Assembly (NCBI RefSeq): GCF_000934465.1
Contig: NZ_JXWY01000100.1
Coordinates: 1-64,000, forward strand
Direction of reading: 5' to 3'
From: Staphylococcus microti
GTDB taxonomy: Bacteria; Bacillota; Bacilli; Staphylococcales; Staphylococcaceae
Length of the DNA: 64,000 nt
Shown here: positions 49,864 through 59,925 of the stretch, one piece after another
How the letters are laid out: each line of letters starts with the position of its first letter
Position numbering within the stretch: position 1 is the stretch's first letter
Translations under genes and position numbers: made by a program
Notes under the pieces: generated by a model
Database searches by the model: none
The model's input: only the letters and a program-made list of their open reading frames with translations
Told to the model about the DNA's origin: nothing

Positions 49864-51120
49864 ATGTATCAAACTATTGTCATCGGTGGTGGACCAAGTG
49901 GTATTATGGCTGCCATCTCAGCGAGTCAAAACAATCAAAGTGTCTTACTGATAGAAAAGAAGCAAGGGCTCGGTCGCAAACTTAAAATATCAGGCGGTGG
50001 GCGCTGTAATGTAACGAATAACTTACCTTACGAAGAAATCATTAAAAATATTCCGGGGAATGGTAAGTTCTTGTATAGCCCTTTCTCACTTTTTGATAAC
50101 CAATCTATTATTCAGTTTTTCGAATCACGTGGGTTAAAACTTAAAGAAGAAGATCACGGACGCATGTTTCCTGTGACGGACAAATCTCAAGATGTACTTG
50201 ATGTATTAGTTGCAGAATTGAACAAACATCATGTTGAAGTTTTAGAGAACAGTCCTGTCTCAGCTATATCTACGTCAGACGCCCACTTTACTGTGACATT
50301 AGAAAATGGTAAAACGTACGACGCGCAAACCGTTGTGATTGCAACAGGTGGGACAAGTGTGCCGCATACAGGTTCAACAGGTGATGGTTATGCATTCGCC
50401 AAAGCTTTTGGTCATACGATTACAGACTTGTTTCCAACCGAAGTACCGATTCGTTCAAGTGAACCATTTATTCGTGAACAAACACTGAAAGGACTCAGTT
50501 TAAAAGATGTTGCCTTATCTGTATTACGTAAAAATGGTAAAAAGCGTATTACACATCAAATGGATATGTTGTTCACCCATTTCGGTATTAGTGGCCCCGC
50601 CGCATTAAGATGTAGTCAATTTATTTACAAAGAACAACAGCAACAAAAACGTCAAGACATTCAAATGCAACTTGATGTATTTCCATCAATGAATGAAGAA
50701 CAGGTGAAACAACAGATTATTAAATTATTAAAGTCACAACCGGATAAAATTATTAAAAATGCACTTAAAGGTTTGATTGAAACACGCTATTTACACTTTA
50801 TGCTTGAACAAGCACACATTGATTTAGAAACAACGTATCATCATTTAAGCATGCAACAAATAAATGACTTAGCCCATCAATTTAAAGCTTTCACGTTTAC
50901 AGTCAATGGTACGCTTCCATTAGAAAAAGCCTTTGTAACAGGTGGCGGTGTCTCCATTAAAGAAGTCGTCCCTACAACAATGGGTTCGAAATGCCAAGAC
51001 GGCCTATTTCTATGTGGCGAACTACTCGATATACACGGCTACACTGGCGGTTATAATATTACAAGTGCACTTGTTACTGGTTACGTTGCCGGTTACTACG
51101 CCGGACAATATACACCATAA
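49864..51120 (+). CDS. ytfP: HI0933/YtfP-family flavoprotein oxidoreductase
   Basis: 418 aa FAD/NAD-binding protein of unknown substrate. FAD dinucleotide motif VIGGGPSGIMAAISA is at 6-20, followed by KLKISGGGRCNVTN (family signature), a second region with VIATGGTSVPHTGSTGDGYAF, and the C-terminal GGYNITSALVTGYVAG. GAAGGAG before the ATG. Divergent from murJ. Family members have been linked to heme or sulfur compound reduction, but this is not established here. Confidence 0.92.
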   Translation: MYQTIVIGGGPSGIMAAISASQNNQSVLLIEKKQGLGRKLKISGGGRCNVTNNLPYEEIIKNIPGNGKFLYSPFSLFDNQSIIQFFESRGLKLKEEDHGRMFPVTDKSQDVLDVLVAELNKHHVEVLENSPVSAISTSDAHFTVTLENGKTYDAQTVVIATGGTSVPHTGSTGDGYAFAKAFGHTITDLFPTEVPIRSSEPFIREQTLKGLSLKDVALSVLRKNGKKRITHQMDMLFTHFGISGPAALRCSQFIYKEQQQQKRQDIQMQLDVFPSMNEEQVKQQIIKLLKSQPDKIIKNALKGLIETRYLHFMLEQAHIDLETTYHHLSMQQINDLAHQFKAFTFTVNGTLPLEKAFVTGGGVSIKEVVPTTMGSKCQDGLFLCGELLDIHGYTGGYNITSALVTGYVAGYYAGQYTP

Positions 51121-51128
51121 TACGCAAA

Positions 51129-51163
51129 CAGAGGATGTCCCATACACTTGTGGACATCCTCTG
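51129..51163. terminator. Bidirectional hairpin between ytfP and the rhodanese gene
   Basis: Perfect 12-bp stem CAGAGGATGTCC / GGACATCCTCTG with weak T tails on either side, between convergent genes. Confidence 0.7.
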
Positions 51164-51187
51164 CTTATTTAAGTTATGATATCGGGA

Positions 51188-51499
51188 TTAAATCCCACCG
51201 TATGTTAAACCACCGTCGCCCCATGCATTCATACCGCCATCAACGTTCACTGCATCAATCTCTTGATCAGTTAGATAGTCAACAACTCTCGCACTACGCG
51301 CACCAGCGGCACATACAATATAGTATGTTTTATCTTTATCAAAATCATTTACATGCTGTGGAATTTCTTGCATTGGAATGTGTGTCGCATTTGGAATCAT
51401 CCCTAATGCCACTTCGTCATTCTCTCGCACATCAACGATATGAAGTGGTTCATTACTTAATATTTTCTCTTTTAGTTGATCCATTGAAATTTCTTTCAT
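51188..51499 (-). CDS. Rhodanese-like domain protein
   Basis: 103 aa from the ATG at 51499 (AGGAGTGAGACG), which ends the overlap with leuS. A single cytosolic rhodanese domain. The active-site Cys is in YYIVCAAGARSARVV, in the six-residue loop of sulfurtransferases. Sulfur donor and acceptor are unknown. Probably co-transcribed after leuS, whose stop is 10 bp upstream. Confidence 0.93.
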   Translation of the reverse strand: MKEISMDQLKEKILSNEPLHIVDVRENDEVALGMIPNATHIPMQEIPQHVNDFDKDKTYYIVCAAGARSARVVDYLTDQEIDAVNVDGGMNAWGDGGLTYGGI

Positions 51500-51509
51500 C
51501 GTCTCACTC

Positions 51510-53921
51510 CTATTTTGCAACAATGTTCACAAGTTTTTGCGGTACAGCAATGACTTTCTTAACGTCTTTACCTTCTAAGTTCGCTTTTACCGTGTCATCT
51601 GCTAAAGCGATACGCTCCATTTCTTCTCTCGGTGTATCTTTCGCAATTTCAAGTTTCGCACGTACTTTACCATTAATTTGAACAACGATTTCAACTGTAT
51701 CCGCTTGTAATAAAGCTTCATCATACGTTGGCCAAGGTTGGTACGTGATTGTTTCTTCATGACCTAAAATTGCCCATAATTCTTCACCGATATGTGGTGC
51801 GATTGGCGCTAACATTTTAACGAATCCTTCCACATAAACACGATTGATAGCGTCCGCTTTGTAGCCTTCATTAATAAAGACCATCAATTGACTGATCGCA
51901 GTATTAAAGTTTAATGTTTCAAAGTCATCCGTTACTTTCTTAACCGTTTGATGATACACTTGCTCTAATTTTGGCGTCGGTGCATCCACAACTTTGTCTG
52001 ATAACGTATGATCTTCTGTCACGAATAAACGCCATACACGGTCTAAGAAACGACGCGCACCGTCAAGTCCTGTCTCACTCCAAGCGATAGACGCATCAAG
52101 TGGCCCCATGAACATTTCGTACAAGCGCAACGTATCCGCCCCGTGAGATGCAACAATTTCATCTGGGTTCACGACATTACCTTTAGACTTACTCATTTTT
52201 TCGTTACCTTCGCCCAAAATCATACCTTGGTTGAAAAGTTTTTGGAATGGCTCTTTCGTTGGTACGACACCAAGATCATAAAGCACTTTGTGCCAGAAAC
52301 GTGCGTACAACAAGTGAAGTACCGCATGTTCTACACCACCGATATATAGGTCAACTGGTAACCAATGTTTTAACTTTTCAGGATCTGCTAACATTTGATC
52401 ATTTTTCGGATCGATATAACGTAAGTAATACCAGCAGCTACCTGCCCATTGTGGCATTGTATTTGTTTCACGACGGCCTTTCATGCCTGTCTTTTCATCT
52501 ACAACATTCACAAATTCCGCACTATTTGCGAGGGGTGATTCGCCTGTACCGGATGGCTTAATTTGATCCATTTTCGGTAATAGCAATGGCAATTCTGATT
52601 CTGGCACTGTTGTCATTGTACCGTCTTCCCAATGAATAATTGGAATTGGCTCGCCCCAATAACGTTGACGGCTAAACAACCAGTCTCTCAACTTGTAGTT
52701 TACTTTGCGTTCACCAGCGCCTTTTTCTTCTAAAATCGCAATCGCTTTGTCAATTGCCTCTGCATTGTTAAGGCCATCTAATTCACCAGAGTTAACGTGT
52801 GGGCCATCGCCAGTATAAACCGGTGTATCTTCAGTGTGTTCAATGACATTCACTACGTCTAAACCAAATGTTTCAGCAAACTCATAGTCACGTTCGTCAT
52901 GACCTGGAACCGCCATAACAGCACCTGTACCATAAGACGCAAGTACATAGTCCGCAATCCAAATTGGAATTTGTTTACCTGAAAGTGGATGCTCTGCATA
53001 AGCACCTGTAAAGACACCTGTTTTCACTTTTGCTAAATCTGTACGTTCAAGATCTGACTTTTTAGATGCTTCTACTTGATACGCTGCCACTTTTTCCATC
53101 TGTTCTGATGATGTGATTTCATCTACCAAACGATGTTCTGGGCTTAATACAAGGAATGTCGCACCGTATAGCGTATCTGGACGTGTTGTGAAAACTTCAA
53201 TCGTTTCATCAGATGACGCAACTTTAAAGCTTACTTTTGCCCCTTCAGAGCGACCGATCCAGTTGCGTTGCATATCTTTAATTGACTCTGGCCAATCTAA
53301 ATCCTCCAAGTCTTTAAGCAAACGATCTGCATACTCGGTAATTTTTAATACCCATTGTTTCATCGGACGACGGACAACCGGGTGCCCACCACGTTCAGAC
53401 ACACCGTCGATAACTTCTTCATTAGATAGTACTGTACCGAGTGCTTCACACCAGTTAACTGGAATCTCATCAATGTAAGCTAAACCTTTTTTATAAAGTT
53501 GAATAAAAATCCATTGCGTCCATTTGTAATATTCAGGATCTGTTGTGCTTACTTCACGATCCCAATCATAACTAAAGCCAAGCTCTTGAATTTGGCGTTT
53601 AAACGTTTGAATATTCTGCTTCGTAAATTCAGCTGGGTCATTACCCGTATCTAACGCATATTGTTCAGCCGGCAAGCCAAACGCATCCCACCCCATTGGA
53701 TGAAGGACATTATAGCCTTGCATACGTTTATAACGTGACACGATATCTGTTGCTGTGTAACCCTCAGGATGACCAACGTGTAGCCCTGCACCTGATGGAT
53801 ATGGGAACATGTCTAAAGCATAAAATTTCTTTTGCCCTAGATTGTCTTCCGTTTTAAACGTTTTGTTGTCTAACCAATAATTTTGCCACTTTTTCTCAAT
53901 TTGCTTATGATCATAATTCAC
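51510..53921 (-). CDS. leuS: Leucyl-tRNA synthetase
   Basis: 803 aa class I synthetase. HIGH-type motif [17 protein letters not shown] is near residue 41-57, KMSKS motif EKMSKSKGN near 577, the CP1 editing domain around 225-420, and the anticodon-binding C-terminal domain. GTG start at 53919-53921 with GGAGGGC 8 nt upstream, the same start as in relatives ([12 protein letters not shown]). Residues [11 protein letters not shown] carry Glu where most LeuRS have Pro (VNWCPALG). A leucine T-box precedes it. Confidence 0.98.
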   Translation of the reverse strand: MNYDHKQIEKKWQNYWLDNKTFKTEDNLGQKKFYALDMFPYPSGAGLHVGHPEGYTATDIVSRYKRMQGYNVLHPMGWDAFGLPAEQYALDTGNDPAEFTKQNIQTFKRQIQELGFSYDWDREVSTTDPEYYKWTQWIFIQLYKKGLAYIDEIPVNWCEALGTVLSNEEVIDGVSERGGHPVVRRPMKQWVLKITEYADRLLKDLEDLDWPESIKDMQRNWIGRSEGAKVSFKVASSDETIEVFTTRPDTLYGATFLVLSPEHRLVDEITSSEQMEKVAAYQVEASKKSDLERTDLAKVKTGVFTGAYAEHPLSGKQIPIWIADYVLASYGTGAVMAVPGHDERDYEFAETFGLDVVNVIEHTEDTPVYTGDGPHVNSGELDGLNNAEAIDKAIAILEEKGAGERKVNYKLRDWLFSRQRYWGEPIPIIHWEDGTMTTVPESELPLLLPKMDQIKPSGTGESPLANSAEFVNVVDEKTGMKGRRETNTMPQWAGSCWYYLRYIDPKNDQMLADPEKLKHWLPVDLYIGGVEHAVLHLLYARFWHKVLYDLGVVPTKEPFQKLFNQGMILGEGNEKMSKSKGNVVNPDEIVASHGADTLRLYEMFMGPLDASIAWSETGLDGARRFLDRVWRLFVTEDHTLSDKVVDAPTPKLEQVYHQTVKKVTDDFETLNFNTAISQLMVFINEGYKADAINRVYVEGFVKMLAPIAPHIGEELWAILGHEETITYQPWPTYDEALLQADTVEIVVQINGKVRAKLEIAKDTPREEMERIALADDTVKANLEGKDVKKVIAVPQKLVNIVAK

Positions 53922-53942
53922 AGCATTGCCCTCCTAAAATAC

Positions 53943-54180
53943 AAAAAACACCTCAAACTACTGTTATTCCTTAGGGACGACAATCATGCCGCGGTACCAC
54001 CCTCATTCACATACGTGCACTTCATTTCAATAATAGTTGAGATGTTCTGTTATTCATTTTTTATATTGGCAAGTTCACCTAATTGCAATCGTTAGTTCGC
54101 ACCAACACTAACTCTCTGAAGATTACACATTAAGCTACTACTCCGTTGAAAATCCACTTAATATAGACACTATATTATAT
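53943..54180 (-). promoter_or_regulatory. Leucine T-box riboswitch upstream of leuS
   Basis: On the minus strand: CAGAGAGTTAG..GGTGCGAACTAACG stem-I elements, specifier segment GGTGAACTTGCC with CUU (Leu) at 54071-54073, T-box GGTGGTACCGCGGC (53988-54001), and a terminator ending GGTGTTTTTTG at about 53943. Confidence 0.93.
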
Positions 54181-54183
54181 TCT

Positions 54184-54212
54184 ATAATAGGCAATTTAAC
54201 CTATCGTTGCAA
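54184..54212 (-). promoter_or_regulatory. leuS promoter
   Basis: On the minus strand TTGCAA (54207-54212), 17-nt spacer, TATTAT (54184-54189), upstream of the T-box leader. Confidence 0.6.
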
Positions 54213-54238
54213 GCATAATCTTTTATTTCTGTGACACA

Positions 54239-55423
54239 TTACTGAAACATTGAATGACCTTTAATCCCACGATCAAATACGGCTAAAAAGAATAAACCGA
54301 TAACGAGCAATCCAATCATTGATAAGAACATCACATGCATATTGAAATAATCGACAAGTAAACCGCCCACAAGCGGTCCTAATGCTTTACCAACTGTCGA
54401 TGCAGAATTGACGATACCTTGATACACGCCTTCACGCCCTTGAGGGGCAAGATGACTGGCAATCGTCGGCACTGCTGGCCAAATAAACATTTCTGCAAAG
54501 GTCATAATCACCATACCGACAACAAAAAATGAAAAAGATGTCGCAAAGCTTGTAACATAAAATGACAAAATTAAAATAAAGACACCAACGTATAATTGTT
54601 TTTTCAATTGCCCTTTCAACAAATGAACAATCGGTGCAATTAACGGTTGACCGACTAAAATTAGCACACCATTTAATGTCCATAATAAGCTATACTGCGG
54701 CATAGAAATACCTATTTCTTGTGTGAAAGACGCGATTGTTGTTTGCCACTGAACGTAAGCAACCCAACAGCATGCAAACATCACACATAATAAAATAAGT
54801 GCTGTAAAGTGCTTTTTATTTTGCACGTTTGCAACATTTTCAATTGTCGTATGCTGTTTCACTGTAGCTTGATATTCTACATTGAATTGCCATATCGCAA
54901 TAATAAAGAATGCGACATACATCAATAAGTTCGCTAAAAAGATATAGTTAAAACTAAAGTCCGCAACGATACCGCCTAATGCCGCTCCAAGTGCGACACC
55001 AATATTTTGTGCTAAATAAATGGCATTGAATGTCTTGCGTCCACCTTGTGGCCATAGCGCCCCTGCCATAGCATAAATTGCCGGGATAATCATACCTCCA
55101 CCAAAACCTAACATAATAAGCCATATCGCATACCACGGCCATCCGTGAAAAAAGTTTAAAAGACATGTCGCAATTAAACTAAAAATTGTTCCAATCATAA
55201 TCGTACGGTACCCGCCTAGACGGTCAAACATTGTCCCACCTAGTAAGTTGCCAGCAATCATGCCAATCGAATTAATCATTAACACTAAACCAGCAACACT
55301 CAATGATTTACCGAGTTCATTCGTCATATAAATCGTATTTAACGGCCATAAAAAACTCGCACCGGTAATATTAATTGCCATACCGATAACTAACCACCAT
55401 ATCGCGCGCGGCATTCGCATCAT
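54239..55423 (-). CDS. Major facilitator superfamily transporter
   Basis: 394 aa with 12 predicted membrane helices. The MFS motif GGTMFDRLGGYRTIMIG (loop 2-3) is at about 60-76, with a second copy GLLVIGLFFLAVFDRG at the C-terminus. Putative drug or metabolite efflux; the substrate cannot be told. GAGGAGA site before tandem ATGs at 55423. Divergent from ytqA. Confidence 0.92.
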   Translation of the reverse strand: MMRMPRAIWWLVIGMAINITGASFLWPLNTIYMTNELGKSLSVAGLVLMINSIGMIAGNLLGGTMFDRLGGYRTIMIGTIFSLIATCLLNFFHGWPWYAIWLIMLGFGGGMIIPAIYAMAGALWPQGGRKTFNAIYLAQNIGVALGAALGGIVADFSFNYIFLANLLMYVAFFIIAIWQFNVEYQATVKQHTTIENVANVQNKKHFTALILLCVMFACCWVAYVQWQTTIASFTQEIGISMPQYSLLWTLNGVLILVGQPLIAPIVHLLKGQLKKQLYVGVFILILSFYVTSFATSFSFFVVGMVIMTFAEMFIWPAVPTIASHLAPQGREGVYQGIVNSASTVGKALGPLVGGLLVDYFNMHVMFLSMIGLLVIGLFFLAVFDRGIKGHSMFQ

Positions 55424-55529
55424 TATCTCCTCTTTCTCTCTATGGTCATATCTTTCAATATAACACGTCAGTCAAAAAATATGGTAAAATCTTGGAATAT
55501 ATTGTGTAAATGAGAAAGGACGAGACGAA

Positions 55530-56483
55530 ATGGGAACAGTATTTCCTTATGCTTTCGAAAACAAGCGCTATCATACGCTTAACTATCATCTAAAAAATAC
55601 ATTTGGTGAAAAAATATTTAAAGTCGCATTGGACGGTGGCTTTGATTGTCCAAACCGTGATGGCACGGTTGCACATGGCGGCTGCACATTTTGTTCGGCA
55701 GCTGGTAGCGGTGACTTTGCCGGTAATCGCGCAGATGCCATTCCTGTACAATTTCAAGAAATCAAATCTCGCATGCATGAAAAATGGCACGAAGGCAAAT
55801 ACATCGCATATTTCCAAGCATTTACAAATACACACGCCCCTGTCGAAGTATTGCGTGAAAAATTTGAAGCGGCACTACAAGAAGAAGGCGTCGTTGGATT
55901 ATCCATTGGCACACGTCCTGACTGCTTGCCAGATGACGTTGTAGAATATTTAGCAGAATTAAATGAAAGAACCTATTTATGGGTCGAACTCGGTTTACAA
56001 ACGATCCATCAAACAACATCAGATCTCATTAACCGTGCACATGATATGGATGTGTATTATGAAGGTGTTGCAAAACTACGCAAACATGGTATTAACGTAT
56101 GTAGCCATATTATTAACGGGTTACCTGGCGAAGATTATGACATGATGATGGAAACAGCCAAAGCGGTTGCGAATATGGACGTTCAAGGTATTAAAATCCA
56201 TTTACTACACCTTTTAAAAGGCACGCCAATGGTAAAGCAATATGATAAAGGGTTATTACAATTTATGTCGAAAGAAGCCTATATCAACCTTGTATGTGAC
56301 CAGCTCGAAATTCTACCACCTGAAATGATTGTTCATCGTATTACAGGCGATGGCCCAATTGATTTAATGGTGGGACCAATGTGGAGTGTTAACAAATGGG
56401 AAGTACTTAACGATATTGATGCTGAGCTTGAGCGCCGTGGATCGACGCAAGGTAGTCGTTATCAGAAAGCAGTACAACAATGA
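55530..56483 (+). CDS. ytqA: TIGR01212-type radical SAM protein (YtqA-like)
   Basis: 317 aa radical SAM enzyme. The iron-sulfur cysteines are in FDCPNRDGTVAHGGCTFCSAAG, a CxnCxxC arrangement with a longer first gap than the usual CxxxCxxC. SAM-binding strands LSIGTRPDCLPDD and VELGLQTIHQ follow. The substrate is unknown; the partner YtqB methyltransferase is coupled (4-bp ATGA overlap), and the pair is conserved in Firmicutes. An RNA-modification role is often suspected (inference). Confidence 0.95.
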   Translation: MGTVFPYAFENKRYHTLNYHLKNTFGEKIFKVALDGGFDCPNRDGTVAHGGCTFCSAAGSGDFAGNRADAIPVQFQEIKSRMHEKWHEGKYIAYFQAFTNTHAPVEVLREKFEAALQEEGVVGLSIGTRPDCLPDDVVEYLAELNERTYLWVELGLQTIHQTTSDLINRAHDMDVYYEGVAKLRKHGINVCSHIINGLPGEDYDMMMETAKAVANMDVQGIKIHLLHLLKGTPMVKQYDKGLLQFMSKEAYINLVCDQLEILPPEMIVHRITGDGPIDLMVGPMWSVNKWEVLNDIDAELERRGSTQGSRYQKAVQQ

Positions 56484-57040
56484 TTGTCCAACGCATCTTA
56501 CCGTTTGCCAAATTACTCATTACGTCACATATTCAAGCAGATAGTACTGTCATTGATGCAACGTGTGGTAACGGGCATGATACCTTGTTTTTGGCAGAGG
56601 CAGTACCTGATGGCCATGTTTATGCTTGTGATATTCAACGAGCAGCAATTGAGGCAACACATCAAAAAATACAAAACTTCCAACATGTGACACTCGTTCA
56701 AACAGGTCATGAAAATATCGTCAATCATATCAGTGCTGAACATTTAACACGCTTAGATGCTGCTATTTTCAACTTGGGTTACTTGCCTAAAGGTGATAAA
56801 CATATTGTGACACAGCCAGAAACAACCATTTCAGCGATTGAAACCATTTTTAAGCAGCTTCGTCCAGAAGGTATTATTGTGTTAGTTGTGTATCCAGGAC
56901 ACCCTGAAGGTCAAATTGAAAGCCAACACGTGTATCGCTATTTACAAGCATTCGATCAACAACAAGCACATATATTACAATACAGCTTTATTAACCAGCA
57001 AAATCATCCACCTTATGTGATTGCAATAGAAAAAAGATAA
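56480..57040 (+). CDS. ytqB: Class I SAM methyltransferase YtqB
   Basis: 186 aa. SAM motif VIDATCGNGHDTLFLAEA at about 25-42, and a conserved FNLGYLPKGDK near residue 95. The substrate is thought to be an RNA (Bacillus homologue MnmM-like, methylating a tRNA wobble uridine derivative in other species); this is inference from family reports. The start codon ATG overlaps the ytqA stop (ATGA). Own terminator. Confidence 0.93.
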   Translation: MIVQRILPFAKLLITSHIQADSTVIDATCGNGHDTLFLAEAVPDGHVYACDIQRAAIEATHQKIQNFQHVTLVQTGHENIVNHISAEHLTRLDAAIFNLGYLPKGDKHIVTQPETTISAIETIFKQLRPEGIIVLVVYPGHPEGQIESQHVYRYLQAFDQQQAHILQYSFINQQNHPPYVIAIEKR

Positions 57041-57045
57041 ATGCA

Positions 57046-57082
57046 AAAAACTGTACGGCATCAAAATCCGTACAGTTTTTAA
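57046..57082. terminator. Bidirectional terminator between ytqB and rot
   Basis: Stem AAAACTGTACGG / CCGTACAGTTTT with T/A runs on both sides. Confidence 0.87.
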
Positions 57083-57093
57083 TATGAAGCGCT

Positions 57094-57507
57094 TTAGTTT
57101 CCAAGGCCCAACTTCATAATTTGGCTATATTGCTGGTCCATTTTAGTCTGATGATGTTTAATTTCTGAAGCAATCATAGCAAATAAATCACGCTTTTTAT
57201 CAAGCATATCTTCGTTATAGTAAATCATAACAGTGCGCTCATCATTAGTTGGTCGCTCTTTAAAAATCCACTTTTTACTCACTAAATGATTGTATGTACG
57301 CGAGCGTTTGTATGACTTGATTTGAACAAATTTGTCCATTTCTTTTAAAGTCATCGCACCCTTTTCCCAAAGCGTCAACAAGATTAGCAATTCGTCCTTT
57401 GTTAATTCGAACTTTTCAGCAATTGCGTCAAACACTGTTTCTATTTCCGTTTGCAACGAATACAATGCTTTAATACCATTTTTGTTATCTGCTTTACCAT
57501 CAGTCAT
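57094..57507 (-). CDS. rot: SarA-family transcription regulator Rot
   Basis: 137 aa winged-helix protein of the SarA family. The helix-turn-helix/wing region LLILLTLWEKGAMTLKEMDKFVQIKSYKRSRTYNHL is nearly identical in pattern to S. aureus Rot, repressor of toxins and activator of surface proteins. The N-terminus is shorter than the form I remember for S. aureus. The locus (ytqB neighbour, lysophospholipase, putA, rib) matches S. aureus. Target genes in this species are unknown. Confidence 0.88.
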   Translation of the reverse strand: MTDGKADNKNGIKALYSLQTEIETVFDAIAEKFELTKDELLILLTLWEKGAMTLKEMDKFVQIKSYKRSRTYNHLVSKKWIFKERPTNDERTVMIYYNEDMLDKKRDLFAMIASEIKHHQTKMDQQYSQIMKLGLGN

Positions 57508-57662
57508 TCATCATTCTCCCATCTTGAAACATAATCAACATTACTAATATACCCACTAAAGCAACTTTTGAAACTAATAATATTGAGCAAATTTAGAATA
57601 TTTTCTTTTGTATTATAATATCCTACAAATACAATCTAGGAAACCGACAATAACGTAATAAA

Positions 57663-57697
57663 AAAAGACATCGCCCAATAAAGGACGACATCTTTTT
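57663..57697 (-). terminator. Terminator after ldh
   Basis: On the minus strand AAAGATGTCGTCC pairs with GGGCGATGTCTTT using G-U pairs, then T-run. The wobbles make it fold only in the minus direction. Confidence 0.7.
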
Positions 57698-57712
57698 ACA
57701 ATTTATCTAATA

Positions 57713-58663
57713 TTAGAATAAATGATTGATTGAGTCTTGCATGTCTTTAAGAATTTGCGCAGATTTTTTGAATTTCGCTGCTTCATCTTCATTTAAAGGT
57801 GTTTCGATAATACGTACAGCACCTTCAGCATTGATCACTGTTGGTACACCTGTGTAAACACCATCAACGCCGTATTCACCTTCTAAGTAGCTAGAAACTG
57901 TTAATACAACATTTTGGTTACGTAAAATCGCTTTAGAGATATGCATTAAGCCCATTGCAACACCGTAGTAAGTTGCACCTTTTGCTTTGATAATGTCATA
58001 TGCAGCATCACGTGTATTTACATAGATGTCTTCGATTAAGTGTTCTTTTTCAGGGTTTTCTTTCAATAAGTCGTATAATGGACGACCTGCAATTGTTGCA
58101 CTTGACCATACTGGCACTTCAGAGTCACCGTGTTCACCAATAATGTTAGCATGTACACTTGATGGTGCTACATCGAACTCTTCACTTAATAAATGTTTGA
58201 AGCGTGCTGTATCTAAAATTGTACCTGAACCAATAACTTTGTGTTTTGGTAAGCCAGAGTATTTCAACGTTACATATGTTAATACGTCAACAGGGTTTGC
58301 TGCGATTAAGAAAATACCGTCGAAACCACTATCCATAATTGGTGTGATAATACCTTTGTAAATCTTAGCATTTTTTTCAACTAAGTCTAAACGTGTTTCG
58401 CCCACTTTTTGTGGTGCACCCGCACAGATTACGATTAAATCGGCGTCGCCACAGTCTGAATATTGACCTGCTTTAACTTTTACTGGAGACATTGCATATG
58501 GTGCACCGTGATTTAAATCAAGTACATCACCACGAACTTTGTCCTCATTAATGTCAATAATCACTAACTCGTCTGCAATACCTTGACTGACCATTGTAAA
58601 TGCGTAACTTGCACCTACTGCACCGTCACCTACTAATACTACTTTATTACCTTTTTTCGCCAT
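57713..58663 (-). CDS. ldh: L-lactate dehydrogenase
   Basis: Reduces pyruvate to L-lactate with NADH. 316 aa from the ATG at 58663 (GGAGAGAG site). Rossmann [20 protein letters not shown]/substrate loop [19 protein letters not shown] (catalytic Arg in the mobile loop), active-site [12 protein letters not shown] (His), [10 protein letters not shown] Rex-type palindrome lies upstream at 58709-58732. In S. aureus I do not recall an ldh at this exact spot, so the position may be group-specific. Confidence 0.96.
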   Translation of the reverse strand: MAKKGNKVVLVGDGAVGASYAFTMVSQGIADELVIIDINEDKVRGDVLDLNHGAPYAMSPVKVKAGQYSDCGDADLIVICAGAPQKVGETRLDLVEKNAKIYKGIITPIMDSGFDGIFLIAANPVDVLTYVTLKYSGLPKHKVIGSGTILDTARFKHLLSEEFDVAPSSVHANIIGEHGDSEVPVWSSATIAGRPLYDLLKENPEKEHLIEDIYVNTRDAAYDIIKAKGATYYGVAMGLMHISKAILRNQNVVLTVSSYLEGEYGVDGVYTGVPTVINAEGAVRIIETPLNEDEAAKFKKSAQILKDMQDSINHLF

Positions 58664-58708
58664 AAAGACTCTCTCCAATCTATCTATAATCAATGTTATA
58701 ACCGTTTT

Positions 58709-58732
58709 TATATGTGAAGCATTTCACATATA
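58709..58732 (-). promoter_or_regulatory. Rex-type operator upstream of ldh
   Basis: Perfect 10-bp dyad TATATGTGAA-GCAT-TTCACATATA, 46 bp before the ldh start codon. Its core TGTGAA...TTCACA matches the redox-sensor Rex consensus TTGTGAAWWWWTTCACAA. In S. aureus Rex (NAD/NADH sensing) controls ldh1, so the same control is likely. Confidence 0.75.
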
Positions 58733-58930
58733 ATAATCTATCACGCTTTACCGCTAAGTTCAAGTTTTAAAAATATATAATATCGCTATTTATTACCAAC
58801 ATAACATTTTAATACTATTTTTAAAATTAAATGGTCTATTTACTATCATTAGCAAATGACGTTATAACATTATCTTAGTTATAGACAATTGATTTACACG
58901 TTTTATGAAACAAACATTTCCTTATATATG

Positions 58931-59755
58931 TCATTTTAGTGTATTTTCATCTTCCACTAAAAAACCGGCAGCGTGAACGCGATTGTTTAAAAAGCTTAAA
59001 ATATAGCGCATTACCGCTTCTCGTTGTGGTTCATTATGCACTTCATGTGCAAAGCCTTGCCACGCCTTCACATAAAGCTCCTCATAGTCACATACGGTCA
59101 CAAGTTGGCGTGTCACAGAAGTATCCGTAATGCGGTCTGCCGTACCATACATTAAGCAGAGCGGCACAGCTTTCATATTATGAATATGATTCGCCGTTTC
59201 TTTCATGTTGCGCACGACTTCTTGATACCAGTGATAGCTCACTTTTTTCAGCATAAGCGCATCGCTTAACGTTTCTTCTTGTACTTCTTCATTTGATGTT
59301 AAATCTGTTACATCAATGCCTAAATCAAATTTCGCTGCTTTAGATACATCGCCGATATTCGACGTTAAAATATTTTTACGCGTGTGACCATTATTTTGAA
59401 AAGCAAGCAGTGGCGAGATTAAAACAAGCCCTTCAATACCTAAGTCCACTTTTTCAAGTAAATTAACGGCAATTAATCCGCCTAAACCTACACCAATCAT
59501 AAAAATCGGCAAATGGTACCCTTCTGCGATTTTCAACCACTCTAAAACAGATTCATGATATTCATCAAAACTGTCTACTTGACCTTTATTCATACGAGAT
59601 GTCTGCCCTTGTCCTGGCAAGTCCCCCATAATTACATGGTAGCCATTTCGTCTCAAATGTGTAATAACATACGCATATCGTCCTGTATGCTCTAACAAAT
59701 TATGAACAATAACAACGACACCTTTTGCTTCACTTACTGTTTCCCATTTCCACAT
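58931..59755 (-). CDS. Alpha/beta hydrolase (lysophospholipase/monoglyceride-lipase-like), nucleophile Ser replaced
   Basis: 274 aa alpha/beta-hydrolase fold. The oxyanion-side strand GVVVIVHNLLEHTGRYAYV and the GDLPGQGQTSR loop match monoglyceride-lipase/PldB proteins. The nucleophile elbow reads GVGLGG (88-93), so the expected Ser in GxSxG is Gly90. The Asp (YGTADRITD, about 213) and His (GFAHEVHNEP, about 245) of the triad are still recognisable. It may be catalytically dead or non-hydrolytic. As I recall the S. aureus homologue, GVGLGG is shared, so this is not a local mutation. Follows rot/ldh. Confidence 0.85.
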   Translation of the reverse strand: MWKWETVSEAKGVVVIVHNLLEHTGRYAYVITHLRRNGYHVIMGDLPGQGQTSRMNKGQVDSFDEYHESVLEWLKIAEGYHLPIFMIGVGLGGLIAVNLLEKVDLGIEGLVLISPLLAFQNNGHTRKNILTSNIGDVSKAAKFDLGIDVTDLTSNEEVQEETLSDALMLKKVSYHWYQEVVRNMKETANHIHNMKAVPLCLMYGTADRITDTSVTRQLVTVCDYEELYVKAWQGFAHEVHNEPQREAVMRYILSFLNNRVHAAGFLVEDENTLK

Positions 59756-59925
59756 ATGTACCGAACCTTTCTTGCTAAATACTTTTATATTTCATTATAG
59801 CTTGTCTTACCCTATCATGGCTAATAAAAATCAAATATTGCACAACGCTATGATATTGAACAAAAAATAATTTCCAATTACAGCTTATTTGGGCACTTCG
59901 TATGTTTCGTTGTAAAGTTTTCCAT

